From CALEUX01 sp037439945 (GTDB lineage: Bacteria > Bacteroidota > Bacteroidia > Bacteroidales > Marinilabiliaceae), in assembly GCA_037439945.1 (NCBI GenBank), contig JBBIVA010000006.1, positions 1 through 64,000 on the forward strand: DNA of 64,000 nt, given 5' to 3'. This document shows, in pieces, positions 18,588 to 27,142 of this stretch (within the stretch, counting starts at the first letter, position 1; every line of letters begins with the position of its first letter). A model generated the notes under the pieces. That model saw only the letters and a program-made list of their open reading frames with translations, did no database searches and was not told where the DNA came from. The position numbers were made by a program, and so were the translations under genes.

Positions 18588-20066
18588 ATGAAACAAACTG
18601 CATCATTATTATGGCTTTTGTCATCGTGTTCATTATTAGCAATTACATCATGTATTTCAAGGCCTGCAATTATTCAAAAAAATCCCTATAATGATGATTA
18701 CTCAGAAATAACCAGCTTATCGAAAAGGGAATTTTGGGGAACTGCAAATGTACATGACCCAACAATTGTAAAGTGTGACAGCTTTTACTATGTATATTCA
18801 ACTGATGCTTATTACAGAAAACATGGTAGTAATTTTTTTGATATAAATGAGAAAATTGGAAATATCCCGGTTAGACGTTCAAAAGATCTGGTAAACTGGG
18901 AATTTATTGGCTGGGCGCTGGATTCAATACCCCGGGAAGCCAAAAACCATGTTAATTCATTTACCAATAACAAAGGTGCAGACAATATCTGGGCTCCTTA
19001 TGTTCACCATATTAATGGCGTTTACAGGATATATTATTCGGTTTCAAGTTTTGGAACAAATTCATCATATATTGGCCTTGCCGAGTCGGCTAAACCAGAA
19101 GGGCCATGGATAAACAAAGGTTGTGTTGTAAAAACTGATCCAACAAGTAAAATGAACGCCATTGATGCAAGCGTAATAACAGATGTTGGTAATGGCAGGG
19201 TTTGGATGCATTACGGTTCATATTTTGGAGGCTTGTATTGCATGGAGTTGGACCCCCAAAGTGGGTTGGCTTTAAAACCGGGTGACCAGGGCCATTTAAT
19301 AGCAACCCGTGCAAATGCAGATAAAAAAATTATTGAAGCGCCCGAAATAATTTATAACCATCATCTTAAACTATATTTTTTATTTGTTTCCTACGAACCA
19401 CTTTTTACATATTATAACGTCAGGGTAGGAAGATCTGATAAACCCGAAGGCCCTTTTTACGATTATTTTGGCAACAATTTAGCTGAAACAACAAACAACT
19501 TTCCCATACTTACCCACTCTTATATGTTCAACAATCACCCCGGATGGTCAGGTAACGGACATTGTGCAATTTTAAATGACGGAACTGAATTTTATATGCT
19601 CCATCAGGGCCGTTTAGCTCCTGACAACCATATGATGATTATGCATGTTAGGGAAATGAAATGGCTCCCATCGGGCTGGCCTGTGGTATCACCTCAGCGG
19701 TTTGCAGGAAAAAATAAAAATAAAATCAGGAAAAAGGATTTTGCCGGTACGTGGGAGGTAATTTTTTTAAACGATCTTGAAGAACAAACTGTTTTGGAAC
19801 AAGGACAAATACCTCCTGGTGGGTGGACCTACAGTAAAAGCGCATTTAACTTATCATCAAAAATTAATTTATTAAAAGATGGCAATATAACCGGAATAGA
19901 AAGGCCTTTAAAATGGTCATTTAACGGAGAATACTTTATCTTTGATGAAGCGGTTTGTGCTGTTTTCAGTGGCTGGGATTGGGAAAATCAAAATCCAACC
20001 CTCCTGTTTTCAGGTATAATGCCTGATGGCACATCTGTTTGGGGTAAGAAATTAATTAACCAATAA
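18588..20066 (+). CDS. GH43 arabinanase-type lipoprotein
   Basis: Likely endo- or exo-arabinan hydrolase anchored to the membrane. The 492-aa protein has an SPII signal with lipobox Cys22 (LAITSC), then a five-bladed GH43 propeller with the full acidic triad: Asp57 (VHDPTIV), Asp193 (NAIDASVI) and Glu253 (EAPEII). The C-terminal 115 residues form the GH43_C/lipocalin-like domain (FAGTWEV ... GKKLINQ). It is closest in layout to the 539-aa lipoprotein at 23519. It is divergent from the HTCS and followed 74 nt later by galM. Exact linkage specificity cannot be read from sequence. Confidence 0.88.
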   Translation: MKQTASLLWLLSSCSLLAITSCISRPAIIQKNPYNDDYSEITSLSKREFWGTANVHDPTIVKCDSFYYVYSTDAYYRKHGSNFFDINEKIGNIPVRRSKDLVNWEFIGWALDSIPREAKNHVNSFTNNKGADNIWAPYVHHINGVYRIYYSVSSFGTNSSYIGLAESAKPEGPWINKGCVVKTDPTSKMNAIDASVITDVGNGRVWMHYGSYFGGLYCMELDPQSGLALKPGDQGHLIATRANADKKIIEAPEIIYNHHLKLYFLFVSYEPLFTYYNVRVGRSDKPEGPFYDYFGNNLAETTNNFPILTHSYMFNNHPGWSGNGHCAILNDGTEFYMLHQGRLAPDNHMMIMHVREMKWLPSGWPVVSPQRFAGKNKNKIRKKDFAGTWEVIFLNDLEEQTVLEQGQIPPGGWTYSKSAFNLSSKINLLKDGNITGIERPLKWSFNGEYFIFDEAVCAVFSGWDWENQNPTLLFSGIMPDGTSVWGKKLINQ

Positions 20067-20140
20067 AAACAAAAAAAAGAACCAAACCCCAAATATCAGG
20101 GACAAGTTCCAATCAGTCTAATTTTATAAATTTTTTAGGG

Positions 20141-21247
20141 ATGAAACACTTTTTGAGATTTTCAATTATTATTCTAATTGCTTCTATGGCATTTTTTTCT
20201 TGCAGTGAGAAAAAAAAGAATCTTTTAATTACACCTTTTGGGCATTTAACCGGTGGTGAAAAGGTTGATTTATACACCCTCACAGGTACCACAGGCATAG
20301 AAGTTCAAATAATGACCTACGGGGCCACAATTGTATCAATTAAAGCCCCCGACAGGAATGGCGAAAAAGTAAATATTACACTAGGGTTCGATAATCTTAA
20401 TAGTTACGAAGCAGGCGTTCCTTATTTTGGATCAATCGTAGGACGATACGGAAACCGTATAGCCGAAGGCCGGTTTATGATTAATGAAACAGAGTACCAG
20501 TTATCAATAAATGACGGGCCCAATCACCTTCACGGAGGTATTAAAGGTTTTGATAAGGTGGTATGGAGTTGTACGCCGGTATATCACGAAACTGAGCCCG
20601 GCCTGAAATTTTCATATCAAAGTAAAGATGGAGAAGAGGGATATCCCGGCAATCTTTTAACAACAGTTACATATACTTTAAAAGGCAACGACCTGCTAAT
20701 TGAATATGAAGCAGAAACAGATAAAGCCACTCCTGTAAATTTAACTAATCACGCCTATTTTAATCTTGCCGGAAAAGGTTCAATTTTAAATCATACTCTT
20801 AAACTAAATGCCCCGTTTTATACACCTGTAAATGAAGTTCTTATACCCACAGGTGAAATATTGCCGGTTGAAAATACTCCCTTTGATTTTACTGAACCCT
20901 ATGAAATTGGGGATAGAATAGACCAGGTTGCCGGTGGTTATGACCACAATTTTGTATTAGCTGAACCCAATGGTGAGGGATTGAATTTTGCAGCACTATT
21001 AAAAGATAATTTAAGCGGAAGAACTTTGGAAATTCTGACAACAGAACCCGGTATTCAGTTTTACTCAGGCAATTTTTTAGATGGATCATTAGTTAGCGGC
21101 GATATTGTTTTCAATAAATACTCAGGTTTATGTCTTGAAACACAGCATTATCCCGATTCACCAAACAAAAGCAATTTTCCCAATACAATTTTATTGCCCG
21201 GCAATAAATTGCAATCAACAACAATTTATCGTTTTGGGGTTGAATAA
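20141..21247 (+). CDS. galM: Aldose 1-epimerase (mutarotase), exported lipoprotein
   Basis: Interconverts alpha and beta anomers of aldoses; in arabinan loci it probably speeds anomerisation of released L-arabinose. The 368-aa protein has lipobox Cys20 (AFFSC), so it is membrane anchored and extracytoplasmic rather than cytosolic. Family residues: His130 in NHLHGGIKGFDK, His203 in LTNHAYFNL and Glu332 in GLCLETQHYPDSPN. It lies downstream of the GH43 gene in the same direction. Confidence 0.92.
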   Translation: MKHFLRFSIIILIASMAFFSCSEKKKNLLITPFGHLTGGEKVDLYTLTGTTGIEVQIMTYGATIVSIKAPDRNGEKVNITLGFDNLNSYEAGVPYFGSIVGRYGNRIAEGRFMINETEYQLSINDGPNHLHGGIKGFDKVVWSCTPVYHETEPGLKFSYQSKDGEEGYPGNLLTTVTYTLKGNDLLIEYEAETDKATPVNLTNHAYFNLAGKGSILNHTLKLNAPFYTPVNEVLIPTGEILPVENTPFDFTEPYEIGDRIDQVAGGYDHNFVLAEPNGEGLNFAALLKDNLSGRTLEILTTEPGIQFYSGNFLDGSLVSGDIVFNKYSGLCLETQHYPDSPNKSNFPNTILLPGNKLQSTTIYRFGVE

Positions 21248-21277
21248 TAATTATAAGTAATAATTAAAATTACAGTA

Positions 21278-21394
21278 ATGATATTGGGCAAATTAAAAAC
21301 GCTCCCTCCCAAAAATTCTATCTGGTGGAATAACCTGCAGGCAGGATTAATAAGAGGTTTAAGGCACTTTAGTATAAATTTCCAAAAACGTTAA
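21278..21394 (+). pseudogene. 38-codon ORF, possible gene remnant
   Basis: ATG at 21278 opens a 38-codon frame ending at TAA 21392-21394, with a proline/tryptophan-containing stretch (LPPKNSIWWNNLQAGLIRG). It begins 30 nt after galM in the same direction. It matches nothing I recognise and could be chance or a decayed gene end. Listed only so the stretch is described. Confidence 0.2.
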
Positions 21395-21619
21395 ATGCAT
21401 AAAAATTATTACTGCCAAATTGGTTTTAAATAACAAAAACTTAAATAATTATAAAATTAAACCGGTATGGTTCTTTAACGACAACCTGTCCCGATTATTC
21501 GGGAAAGGCCAGGTCTGCCAGACTTTGCCGCCTGGTTTACCAAAGAATTGAAAACCGGCTAAGCCAAGATTGTTCATGCGTGTTCAGCCTTTAAACAGTA
21601 TCAAATTTTAAAATAACCA

Positions 21620-21685
21620 ATGATGAAACACCCATGTTTTGTAAAACGCAAACACATAAGTAATAAAATTTAAAACGTGGGTGTT
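21620..21685 (+). repeat. Leader element copy F (mini-ORF plus 14-bp hairpin)
   Basis: Starts ATGATGAAACACCCATG and opens a 17-codon ORF MMKHPCFVKRKHISNKI ending at 21673. Its arms AACACCCATGTTTT (21627-21640) and AAAACGTGGGTGTT (21672-21685) pair with one mismatch. It resembles the element at 42827 (shared ATGATGAA and GTAAAACGCAA). Function unknown. Confidence 0.5.
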
Positions 21686-21735
21686 CTCCAGCAATTGCAT
21701 GACAAGCCATTATTACTTAAAAAATTAATTTTATT

Positions 21736-21810
21736 ATGATGAAACGAGCCCCGATTGTTAGGGGCAAGTTCTCCCGTAATAACGGGACAAGCGATCCGAC
21801 CTTAAACTAA
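21736..21810 (+). repeat. Palindromic leader element, copy B, with 24-codon mini-ORF
   Basis: Begins ATGATGAAACGAGCCCCG, pairs with GGGGCAAGTT, then a second hairpin CCCGTAATAACGGG. It opens an ORF MMKRAPIVRGKF... of 24 codons ending TAA at 21808-21810, only 13 nt before the GH51 start codon. It is near-identical at its start to copy A on the minus strand at 4018. Confidence 0.6.
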
Positions 21811-21823
21811 AAATTATTTACGA

Positions 21824-23353
21824 ATGAAAACAAATCTAATCTTAATGCTATTCATTGCATTTATTATGCATGTTAATGCCCAAAACAAGGCAACACTTCA
21901 TGTTGACCTGGCAAAAGAGAGAATTAATCCGGAGATATACGGGCACTTTGCAGAACACCTTGGAAAATTGATTTATGGTGGAATAATGGTTGAACCCGGT
22001 TCCAAAATTGACAATATTAGAGGTTTTAGAACTGATATTATTGCTGCATTAAAAGATATGCAGGTCCCAGTATTGAGATGGCCCGGCGGCTGCTTTGCCG
22101 ACACGTACAACTGGCGCGATGGAATTGGTCCCAAACACCAGCGCCCATCTATGATTAACACTCATTGGGGCGGAGTAACTGAGGATAACAGTTTTGGGAC
22201 CCACGAATTTCTTGATTTTTGCGAGCTTATTGGGGCAGAACCCTATATAAATTTAAATGTTGGATCGGGAACAGTTCGTGAAGCATCACAATGGGTTGAA
22301 TATGTAACATCAAACAATGAAAGCCCGATGACCGATTTGCGCAAAGCAAACGGACGTGAAAAGCCCTGGGATATAAAATACTGGGGAGTTGGGAACGAGA
22401 ACTGGGGGTGCGGGGGCCATATGAGCCCTGAATATTATGCCGATTTGTACCGTAACTATGCCACATTTATTAATGGGGCCAAATTTAAAATTGCAGGAGG
22501 TGCCAATGTTGACGACTACAACTGGACTGAAGTAATGATGCAGAAAATGAACAGGCACCGTTGGTTAATGCAAGGCTTATCGCTTCATTATTATACTTTT
22601 CCCCGCAGGTGGGAGGACAAAGGATCATCAATGGAATTTGATGAGGCGGCATGGCACCAAACCCTTTTAAATACCCTCAGGATGGAAGAACTTATTAAAA
22701 GGCACAGTACAATTATGGATAAATATGACCCTGCAAAACAAATTGGTTTAATGGTTGATGAATGGGGTACCTGGTATGATGTTGTTCCGGGAACAAACCC
22801 TGGGTTTTTGTACCAGCAAAACACTCTGCGTGACGCACTGGTTGCCGGAATTAACCTGAACATTTTCAACAACCATGCAGCAAGGGTAAAAATGGCAAAT
22901 ATTGCCCAGATGGTAAACGTATTGCAGGCCGTAATTCTAACAAAAGATGACTTAATGGTTCTTACCCCTACCTATCATGTTTTTAAAATGTACAGCGTTC
23001 ACCAGGGAGCAACAATGATTCCGCTAAATTTAAAAGTAGAAGACTACGAGCTTAACAACAGAAAAATACCCGCTTCCAATGCATCGGCATCAATAAAGAA
23101 TGGAATTGTTAGCGTAACCCTTACAAACATGAATGCAAACAAACCAGTAAAGGTTGAAATTGAAATGACCGGGTTTAATCCTAAAAAGAGTTCGGGAAAA
23201 ATTGTAACCGGTGCAAAAATAAATGATTACAATGACTTTGGAAAACCCGAAAAGGTTTCGCTAAAGAACTTTATTGTGGAAAAACCCAAAAATAATAAAC
23301 TTGTTGTTGAGCTTCCGGCCAAGTCGGTTGTTTTGGTGCAATTTGAACAATAA
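21824..23353 (+). CDS. GH51 alpha-L-arabinofuranosidase
   Basis: Retaining exo-enzyme that removes terminal L-arabinofuranose from arabinan or arabinoxylan. The 509-aa protein has a cleavable signal peptide (1-19, HVNAQ), so it is periplasmic or exported. Acid/base Glu192 in WGVGNENWGCGG and nucleophile Glu313 in MVDEWGTWYD are both present; a C-terminal beta-sandwich closes the protein. It follows galM after a 576-bp gap with leader elements, so it is probably its own transcription unit, and it ends at a bidirectional terminator. Confidence 0.94.
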   Translation: MKTNLILMLFIAFIMHVNAQNKATLHVDLAKERINPEIYGHFAEHLGKLIYGGIMVEPGSKIDNIRGFRTDIIAALKDMQVPVLRWPGGCFADTYNWRDGIGPKHQRPSMINTHWGGVTEDNSFGTHEFLDFCELIGAEPYINLNVGSGTVREASQWVEYVTSNNESPMTDLRKANGREKPWDIKYWGVGNENWGCGGHMSPEYYADLYRNYATFINGAKFKIAGGANVDDYNWTEVMMQKMNRHRWLMQGLSLHYYTFPRRWEDKGSSMEFDEAAWHQTLLNTLRMEELIKRHSTIMDKYDPAKQIGLMVDEWGTWYDVVPGTNPGFLYQQNTLRDALVAGINLNIFNNHAARVKMANIAQMVNVLQAVILTKDDLMVLTPTYHVFKMYSVHQGATMIPLNLKVEDYELNNRKIPASNASASIKNGIVSVTLTNMNANKPVKVEIEMTGFNPKKSSGKIVTGAKINDYNDFGKPEKVSLKNFIVEKPKNNKLVVELPAKSVVLVQFEQ

Positions 23354-23390
23354 TAACATTTGATAATATAGATTAATTGTATTCAAAATT

Positions 23391-23440
23391 AAATCCGGAT
23401 TGACTCTTTAATTAAAAAGTCTATCCGGATTTTAATTTTT
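23391..23440. terminator. Bidirectional terminator
   Basis: Arms 23391-23405 and 23419-23433 (core AAATCCGGAT/ATCCGGATTT) pair over 15 bp with one mismatch, flanked by A-rich sequence on the left and a T-tract on the right. It lies between the converging GH51 and GH43 genes and can serve both. Confidence 0.8.
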
Positions 23441-23518
23441 AGAATGGAGTAATAACTGAAACCAACCTAAAATACAGACCTTTATTACAACTTAAACACC
23501 AATAACCACTTTACAATG

Positions 23519-25138
23519 TTATTGTATTTTTTTCCCCCAAATAGGTCTTCCATTTGAAGTTAACCCTGAATAAACAATTGTTTTAACACGGGGAGATTTC
23601 TCCCAGTCCAGCTCGCGCTCAACACACAACTTATTATTGGCAACGGTTAATACTTTATTTTGCTTATCATACGACCAGGTTCCGGTAAAAGCACCCGTAG
23701 CAGTTTTATCGGCGTTTAGCACCAATTGCGATGATACCTGCATTGTTTGATAAGAATATGCCATTGTTATATTTTCCCAGTTACCAACTAAATCGGCTTC
23801 TGTTATTTCATCCTGTGGCATTGCAGTATAACGTTGGGGCATAACAACAGGCCAACCGGTATCTGTCCATCTTATTTTTCGTACATGGCCCATCATTATG
23901 GCATTACTGTGCGGGTTTCCTCCGGTATTAGAAGGTAGCCGTCCCTGTGAACTATAAAACCATTCACCGGTGGTTTCATTTTTAAATATTGCACAATGCG
24001 AAATTCCAACCCATCCGGAGTGGTTATTGAATTTATATGGATGGGTTAACATAGGCCAGCAATTACCGCCTGCTGAAATATTTGTCCCGTCGATTCCCAA
24101 ATATGGGCCTGTAATACTTCTTGACCTGCAAACGCGGGTATTGTATGCCACCGAAAGTTCGTCGTAGGCAAGGAAAAGGTAATAATAACCGGTTTCAGAA
24201 TTATAAATTATTTCAGGGGCCTCCAAAGCCTGCCATCTGTTTGAATCATTATTTGAGCGCCTGGCTATTAGGGTACCATGATCGGCCAAAGTTGCCAGTT
24301 TGAAAGGCTTGCCCGTTGCCGGGTTAATTTTTAATGCTACAATACCAGAGTGCCATGACCCATAAATAAGGAAGTGCTCACCCTGTGGCGTTTCAATATA
24401 TGACGGATCAATTGCATTCCATTTGAAATAGGCATTCCAGTCAGTATCCCTGTTTGTCCGTGTCCAGTTTAATCCCCTGTCTGTTGAAGATGAAACAACC
24501 ATACCCTTGTCAAGCCATAAGTTATTGGCCAGATTTGAAGTTTCCATCATACCAATATAGGCCCTTTCGGTCCATGAACCATCAAAATTTGCGGCTGTAT
24601 TTGCTTTACCTGTTTTTATGTAATTGTCTATAACAATACTGTAGTACATACGGTACTTATTTCCAACCTTACGCACCACAGGGGCCCAATGTCCATAAAT
24701 GGGTTTTTCAATAGGTAAAAGACCAGCTTTGGCTCTTATGTTATTTAATGAATCTTTTATCCAGGCAGGAGTGGTGGTCATTGCCATTCCTCTAAACTCC
24801 CAATTCACCAAATCCTTTGATCTTCGGTATGGAAAATGCCCATGCCCATCGTGTACATTACCATACGATGCATCAGTACCATACATATAATAGTAATTAC
24901 CATCATAAACCACGCTGGGATCATGAACATTTGCCAGGTTCCATTGAAATCTCTTGTCCCAACCCGAAATTGAAGAATAATCGTCGGTATAAACAGGGGC
25001 CCTGTAAACGGGCTCTTCCTCCGGATCTTCAGGCTTATCTATATCCTTTTCAATTTTATCTTCGGTACAAGACACAGCAATATAGAGTAACCCAATAATG
25101 GGTAAATATTTACACTTCATAAATAATAACTTTTTCAA
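23519..25138 (-). CDS. GH43 arabinanase-type lipoprotein
   Basis: 539 aa, lipobox Cys24 (AVSC) followed by an acidic Glu/Asp/Pro-rich linker (residues 25-45) typical of surface-exposed lipoproteins. GH43 propeller with Asp73 (VHDPSVV), Asp244 (NAIDPSYI) and Glu309 (EAPEII) all present, then a GH43_C domain from about residue 445 to the end. A start at 25120 (MKCKYLP) is equally possible. Last gene of the minus-strand locus, 144 nt after a SusD. Paralogue of the lipoprotein at 18588; probably the outer-surface endo-acting arabinanase. Confidence 0.88.
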   Translation of the reverse strand: MKKLLFMKCKYLPIIGLLYIAVSCTEDKIEKDIDKPEDPEEEPVYRAPVYTDDYSSISGWDKRFQWNLANVHDPSVVYDGNYYYMYGTDASYGNVHDGHGHFPYRRSKDLVNWEFRGMAMTTTPAWIKDSLNNIRAKAGLLPIEKPIYGHWAPVVRKVGNKYRMYYSIVIDNYIKTGKANTAANFDGSWTERAYIGMMETSNLANNLWLDKGMVVSSSTDRGLNWTRTNRDTDWNAYFKWNAIDPSYIETPQGEHFLIYGSWHSGIVALKINPATGKPFKLATLADHGTLIARRSNNDSNRWQALEAPEIIYNSETGYYYLFLAYDELSVAYNTRVCRSRSITGPYLGIDGTNISAGGNCWPMLTHPYKFNNHSGWVGISHCAIFKNETTGEWFYSSQGRLPSNTGGNPHSNAIMMGHVRKIRWTDTGWPVVMPQRYTAMPQDEITEADLVGNWENITMAYSYQTMQVSSQLVLNADKTATGAFTGTWSYDKQNKVLTVANNKLCVERELDWEKSPRVKTIVYSGLTSNGRPIWGKKIQ

Positions 25139-25282
25139 TTTTACATTTATAAATAACCTTTGTTACACGAACTTTAATTTTTAAAAAAAAGATTGATAAA
25201 TTAAAAAACTACTTTAGAACCTGCCTTTTTTTGATGGGATATAAATAATTTATCCCCCGTATTATAATTATGATAAAATTTA

Positions 25283-27049
25283 TTACTGCCAACCATCATT
25301 CTGGCCAAGATTGGGAGCCTTTTTGGTTTCATTGTAAGGTATTGGGAATAAGTAATTTTTGGGTGAATTAAACACCCTCTGTCCCTGTTCGGTTACTTCC
25401 CCAAAAGTGTATCGAACCAACGAACCTGCAACCCTAACCTGTACACCACCAATAAACAACAGCTTATCATTAAAAAAAGTATTTGATGAGTTTTTCTCAT
25501 TATTATAGGTTACACCTTCAAAAGCCTTCCACCTTCTAACATCAAAAAACCTGTGATCTTCAAATGCCAGCTCAACACGTCTTTCATTTCTTATCCGTTT
25601 TCTCATCTGGTCCTTCGATAAACCGGCTGGCAAAGGTGGCATTTGGCCTATACCCCTGTGTCGCACCAAATTAACAGCATCATAAACAAGTTGGTTAGGA
25701 GCCGATAATGTTTCGTTCAATGCCTCTGCATAATTTAACAATACCTCTGCATATCTGTAAATAACCCAGGCATGTGGTAATGGTTTTTTATCAGACATAA
25801 CCAAATCGGGATTAACATATTTTTTAAGATAATAACCGGTAAATGTACCTCCGAGCGACCCCCTGTAGTCCGCACCCTTATCTGATGCACTGTTAAAATG
25901 GACATCTATGGAACGTTGTTCAGAACGGTCAGCCCTGCCCCATACAGACCCATGGTGAAATATAGTTGCATGAAACCTGGGGTCACGGTTAACATAGGGG
26001 TTTTGGGGGTTGTAACCCGAGCCTGTTTCGTAAATAAACTTTCCGTTTGCCATTTCATAAGAGTCAACAAGATTTTGAGTTGGATTTGTGCGTCCCGAGC
26101 AACCGGCAAAACCTTCGGGTAACAAACTTGTTTCAATAATACTTGTATTCCATATTGACCTGCTAAGGATTATTTCGTTGTTCTGATATGGGGGATCAAC
26201 AAAACATTTCTGATAATCGGGATATAAACTGAATGGGTTCCCAAATGAGCTGTTTTTATCTATTAGGCTTTTGGCTGCCTGAGCAGCCTCCTGCCACCAG
26301 TTTAAATCGTTTGTTGAATTGTTCAATGCGCTGGCCCTGTAAAGAAGCGCCCTTGATTTAAGGGCATAGGCCGAGGCTCCGTTCACACGGCCCCAGTTTC
26401 CTTCTGATGCATACCTGAAAGGTAAAACATCTTTTACCAGATCACACTGGTCGGCCACCCATTTTAAAACATCATATGATTTCTGACGAGGCAGGTTCAT
26501 CTGTGCCTGGTTGTCCATATCCAATACTTCGGTTAATATTGGGGCATCCCCAAAGTACGCTACCAGTTCGAAATGAAAAATCGCCCTTAATAATATTGCT
26601 TCGGCTTTATATCTGTCGTAAAGCTTGTTATTATCGCCTTCAGTTGTTTCATTGGGGATTACTTTGGGATCGATATTTTTCAGAAACTGGTTACATTTTC
26701 TTATGCCATTGAAATTAATGCCCCAAAAGCCTAATAATGGGTGATTTGTAGAAGTATAGCTATCGGTATTAATTTTATTATAAAAATGCAATCCCCAATA
26801 TGATGTTGCATTGTCAGTCATGGCATCACGTGAAGCCCCCAAGAATTGTGGGTCGCCGTACACTCCAATACCATCGGGCAAATTGGTGTATATATCGGTT
26901 AAAAACTGACGCGTTAATGTAGAGTTTGAAAATACTTTCTCATCTGAAAGTGAAGCATCATATTCCTTATCAAGAAATGAGTCGCAGCCAAAGGTTCCAA
27001 AAATAATGGTAACCCAGGCCATGAGCATAACTATTTTGTTTGTATTCAT
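25283..27049 (-). CDS. susD: SusD-like starch-binding-type outer-membrane lipoprotein (pair 2)
   Basis: Surface glycan-binding partner of the SusC barrel encoded just upstream. The 588-aa protein has lipobox Cys22 (FGTFGC), SusD-type TPR helices and C-terminal RagB/SusD domain (VRHRGIG, RNERRVELAFEDHRFFDVRRWKAF, ending in YLFPIPYNE). An upstream ATG (27082) would place 11 extra residues before the signal peptide and is less likely. It sits 61-94 nt after susC. It differs considerably from the other SusD at 30384, so the two pairs probably bind different arabinan fragments. Confidence 0.92.
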   Translation of the reverse strand: MNTNKIVMLMAWVTIIFGTFGCDSFLDKEYDASLSDEKVFSNSTLTRQFLTDIYTNLPDGIGVYGDPQFLGASRDAMTDNATSYWGLHFYNKINTDSYTSTNHPLLGFWGINFNGIRKCNQFLKNIDPKVIPNETTEGDNNKLYDRYKAEAILLRAIFHFELVAYFGDAPILTEVLDMDNQAQMNLPRQKSYDVLKWVADQCDLVKDVLPFRYASEGNWGRVNGASAYALKSRALLYRASALNNSTNDLNWWQEAAQAAKSLIDKNSSFGNPFSLYPDYQKCFVDPPYQNNEIILSRSIWNTSIIETSLLPEGFAGCSGRTNPTQNLVDSYEMANGKFIYETGSGYNPQNPYVNRDPRFHATIFHHGSVWGRADRSEQRSIDVHFNSASDKGADYRGSLGGTFTGYYLKKYVNPDLVMSDKKPLPHAWVIYRYAEVLLNYAEALNETLSAPNQLVYDAVNLVRHRGIGQMPPLPAGLSKDQMRKRIRNERRVELAFEDHRFFDVRRWKAFEGVTYNNEKNSSNTFFNDKLLFIGGVQVRVAGSLVRYTFGEVTEQGQRVFNSPKNYLFPIPYNETKKAPNLGQNDGWQ

Positions 27050-27142
27050 TTTAATATTTTTTTGATTGGACAATTTCAACACTCTTTTCGATAAAAATTA
27101 AAACCTTATAAAATGAGCGTTTATAGTGTCAAAAATTAATAT

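Larger units (their letters stand above)
21248..21823. other. Intergenic region galM to GH51 gene
   Basis: 576 bp. Contents: the doubtful 38-codon ORF (21278-21394); a small hairpin CCCGATTATTCGGG near 21490; a palindromic mini-ORF element (copy F, 21620-21685); palindromic leader copy B (21736-21810); and an 18-nt start context shared with the CE1-GH10 gene (21813-21830). No TAnnTTTG promoter box was found by eye. Confidence 0.6.
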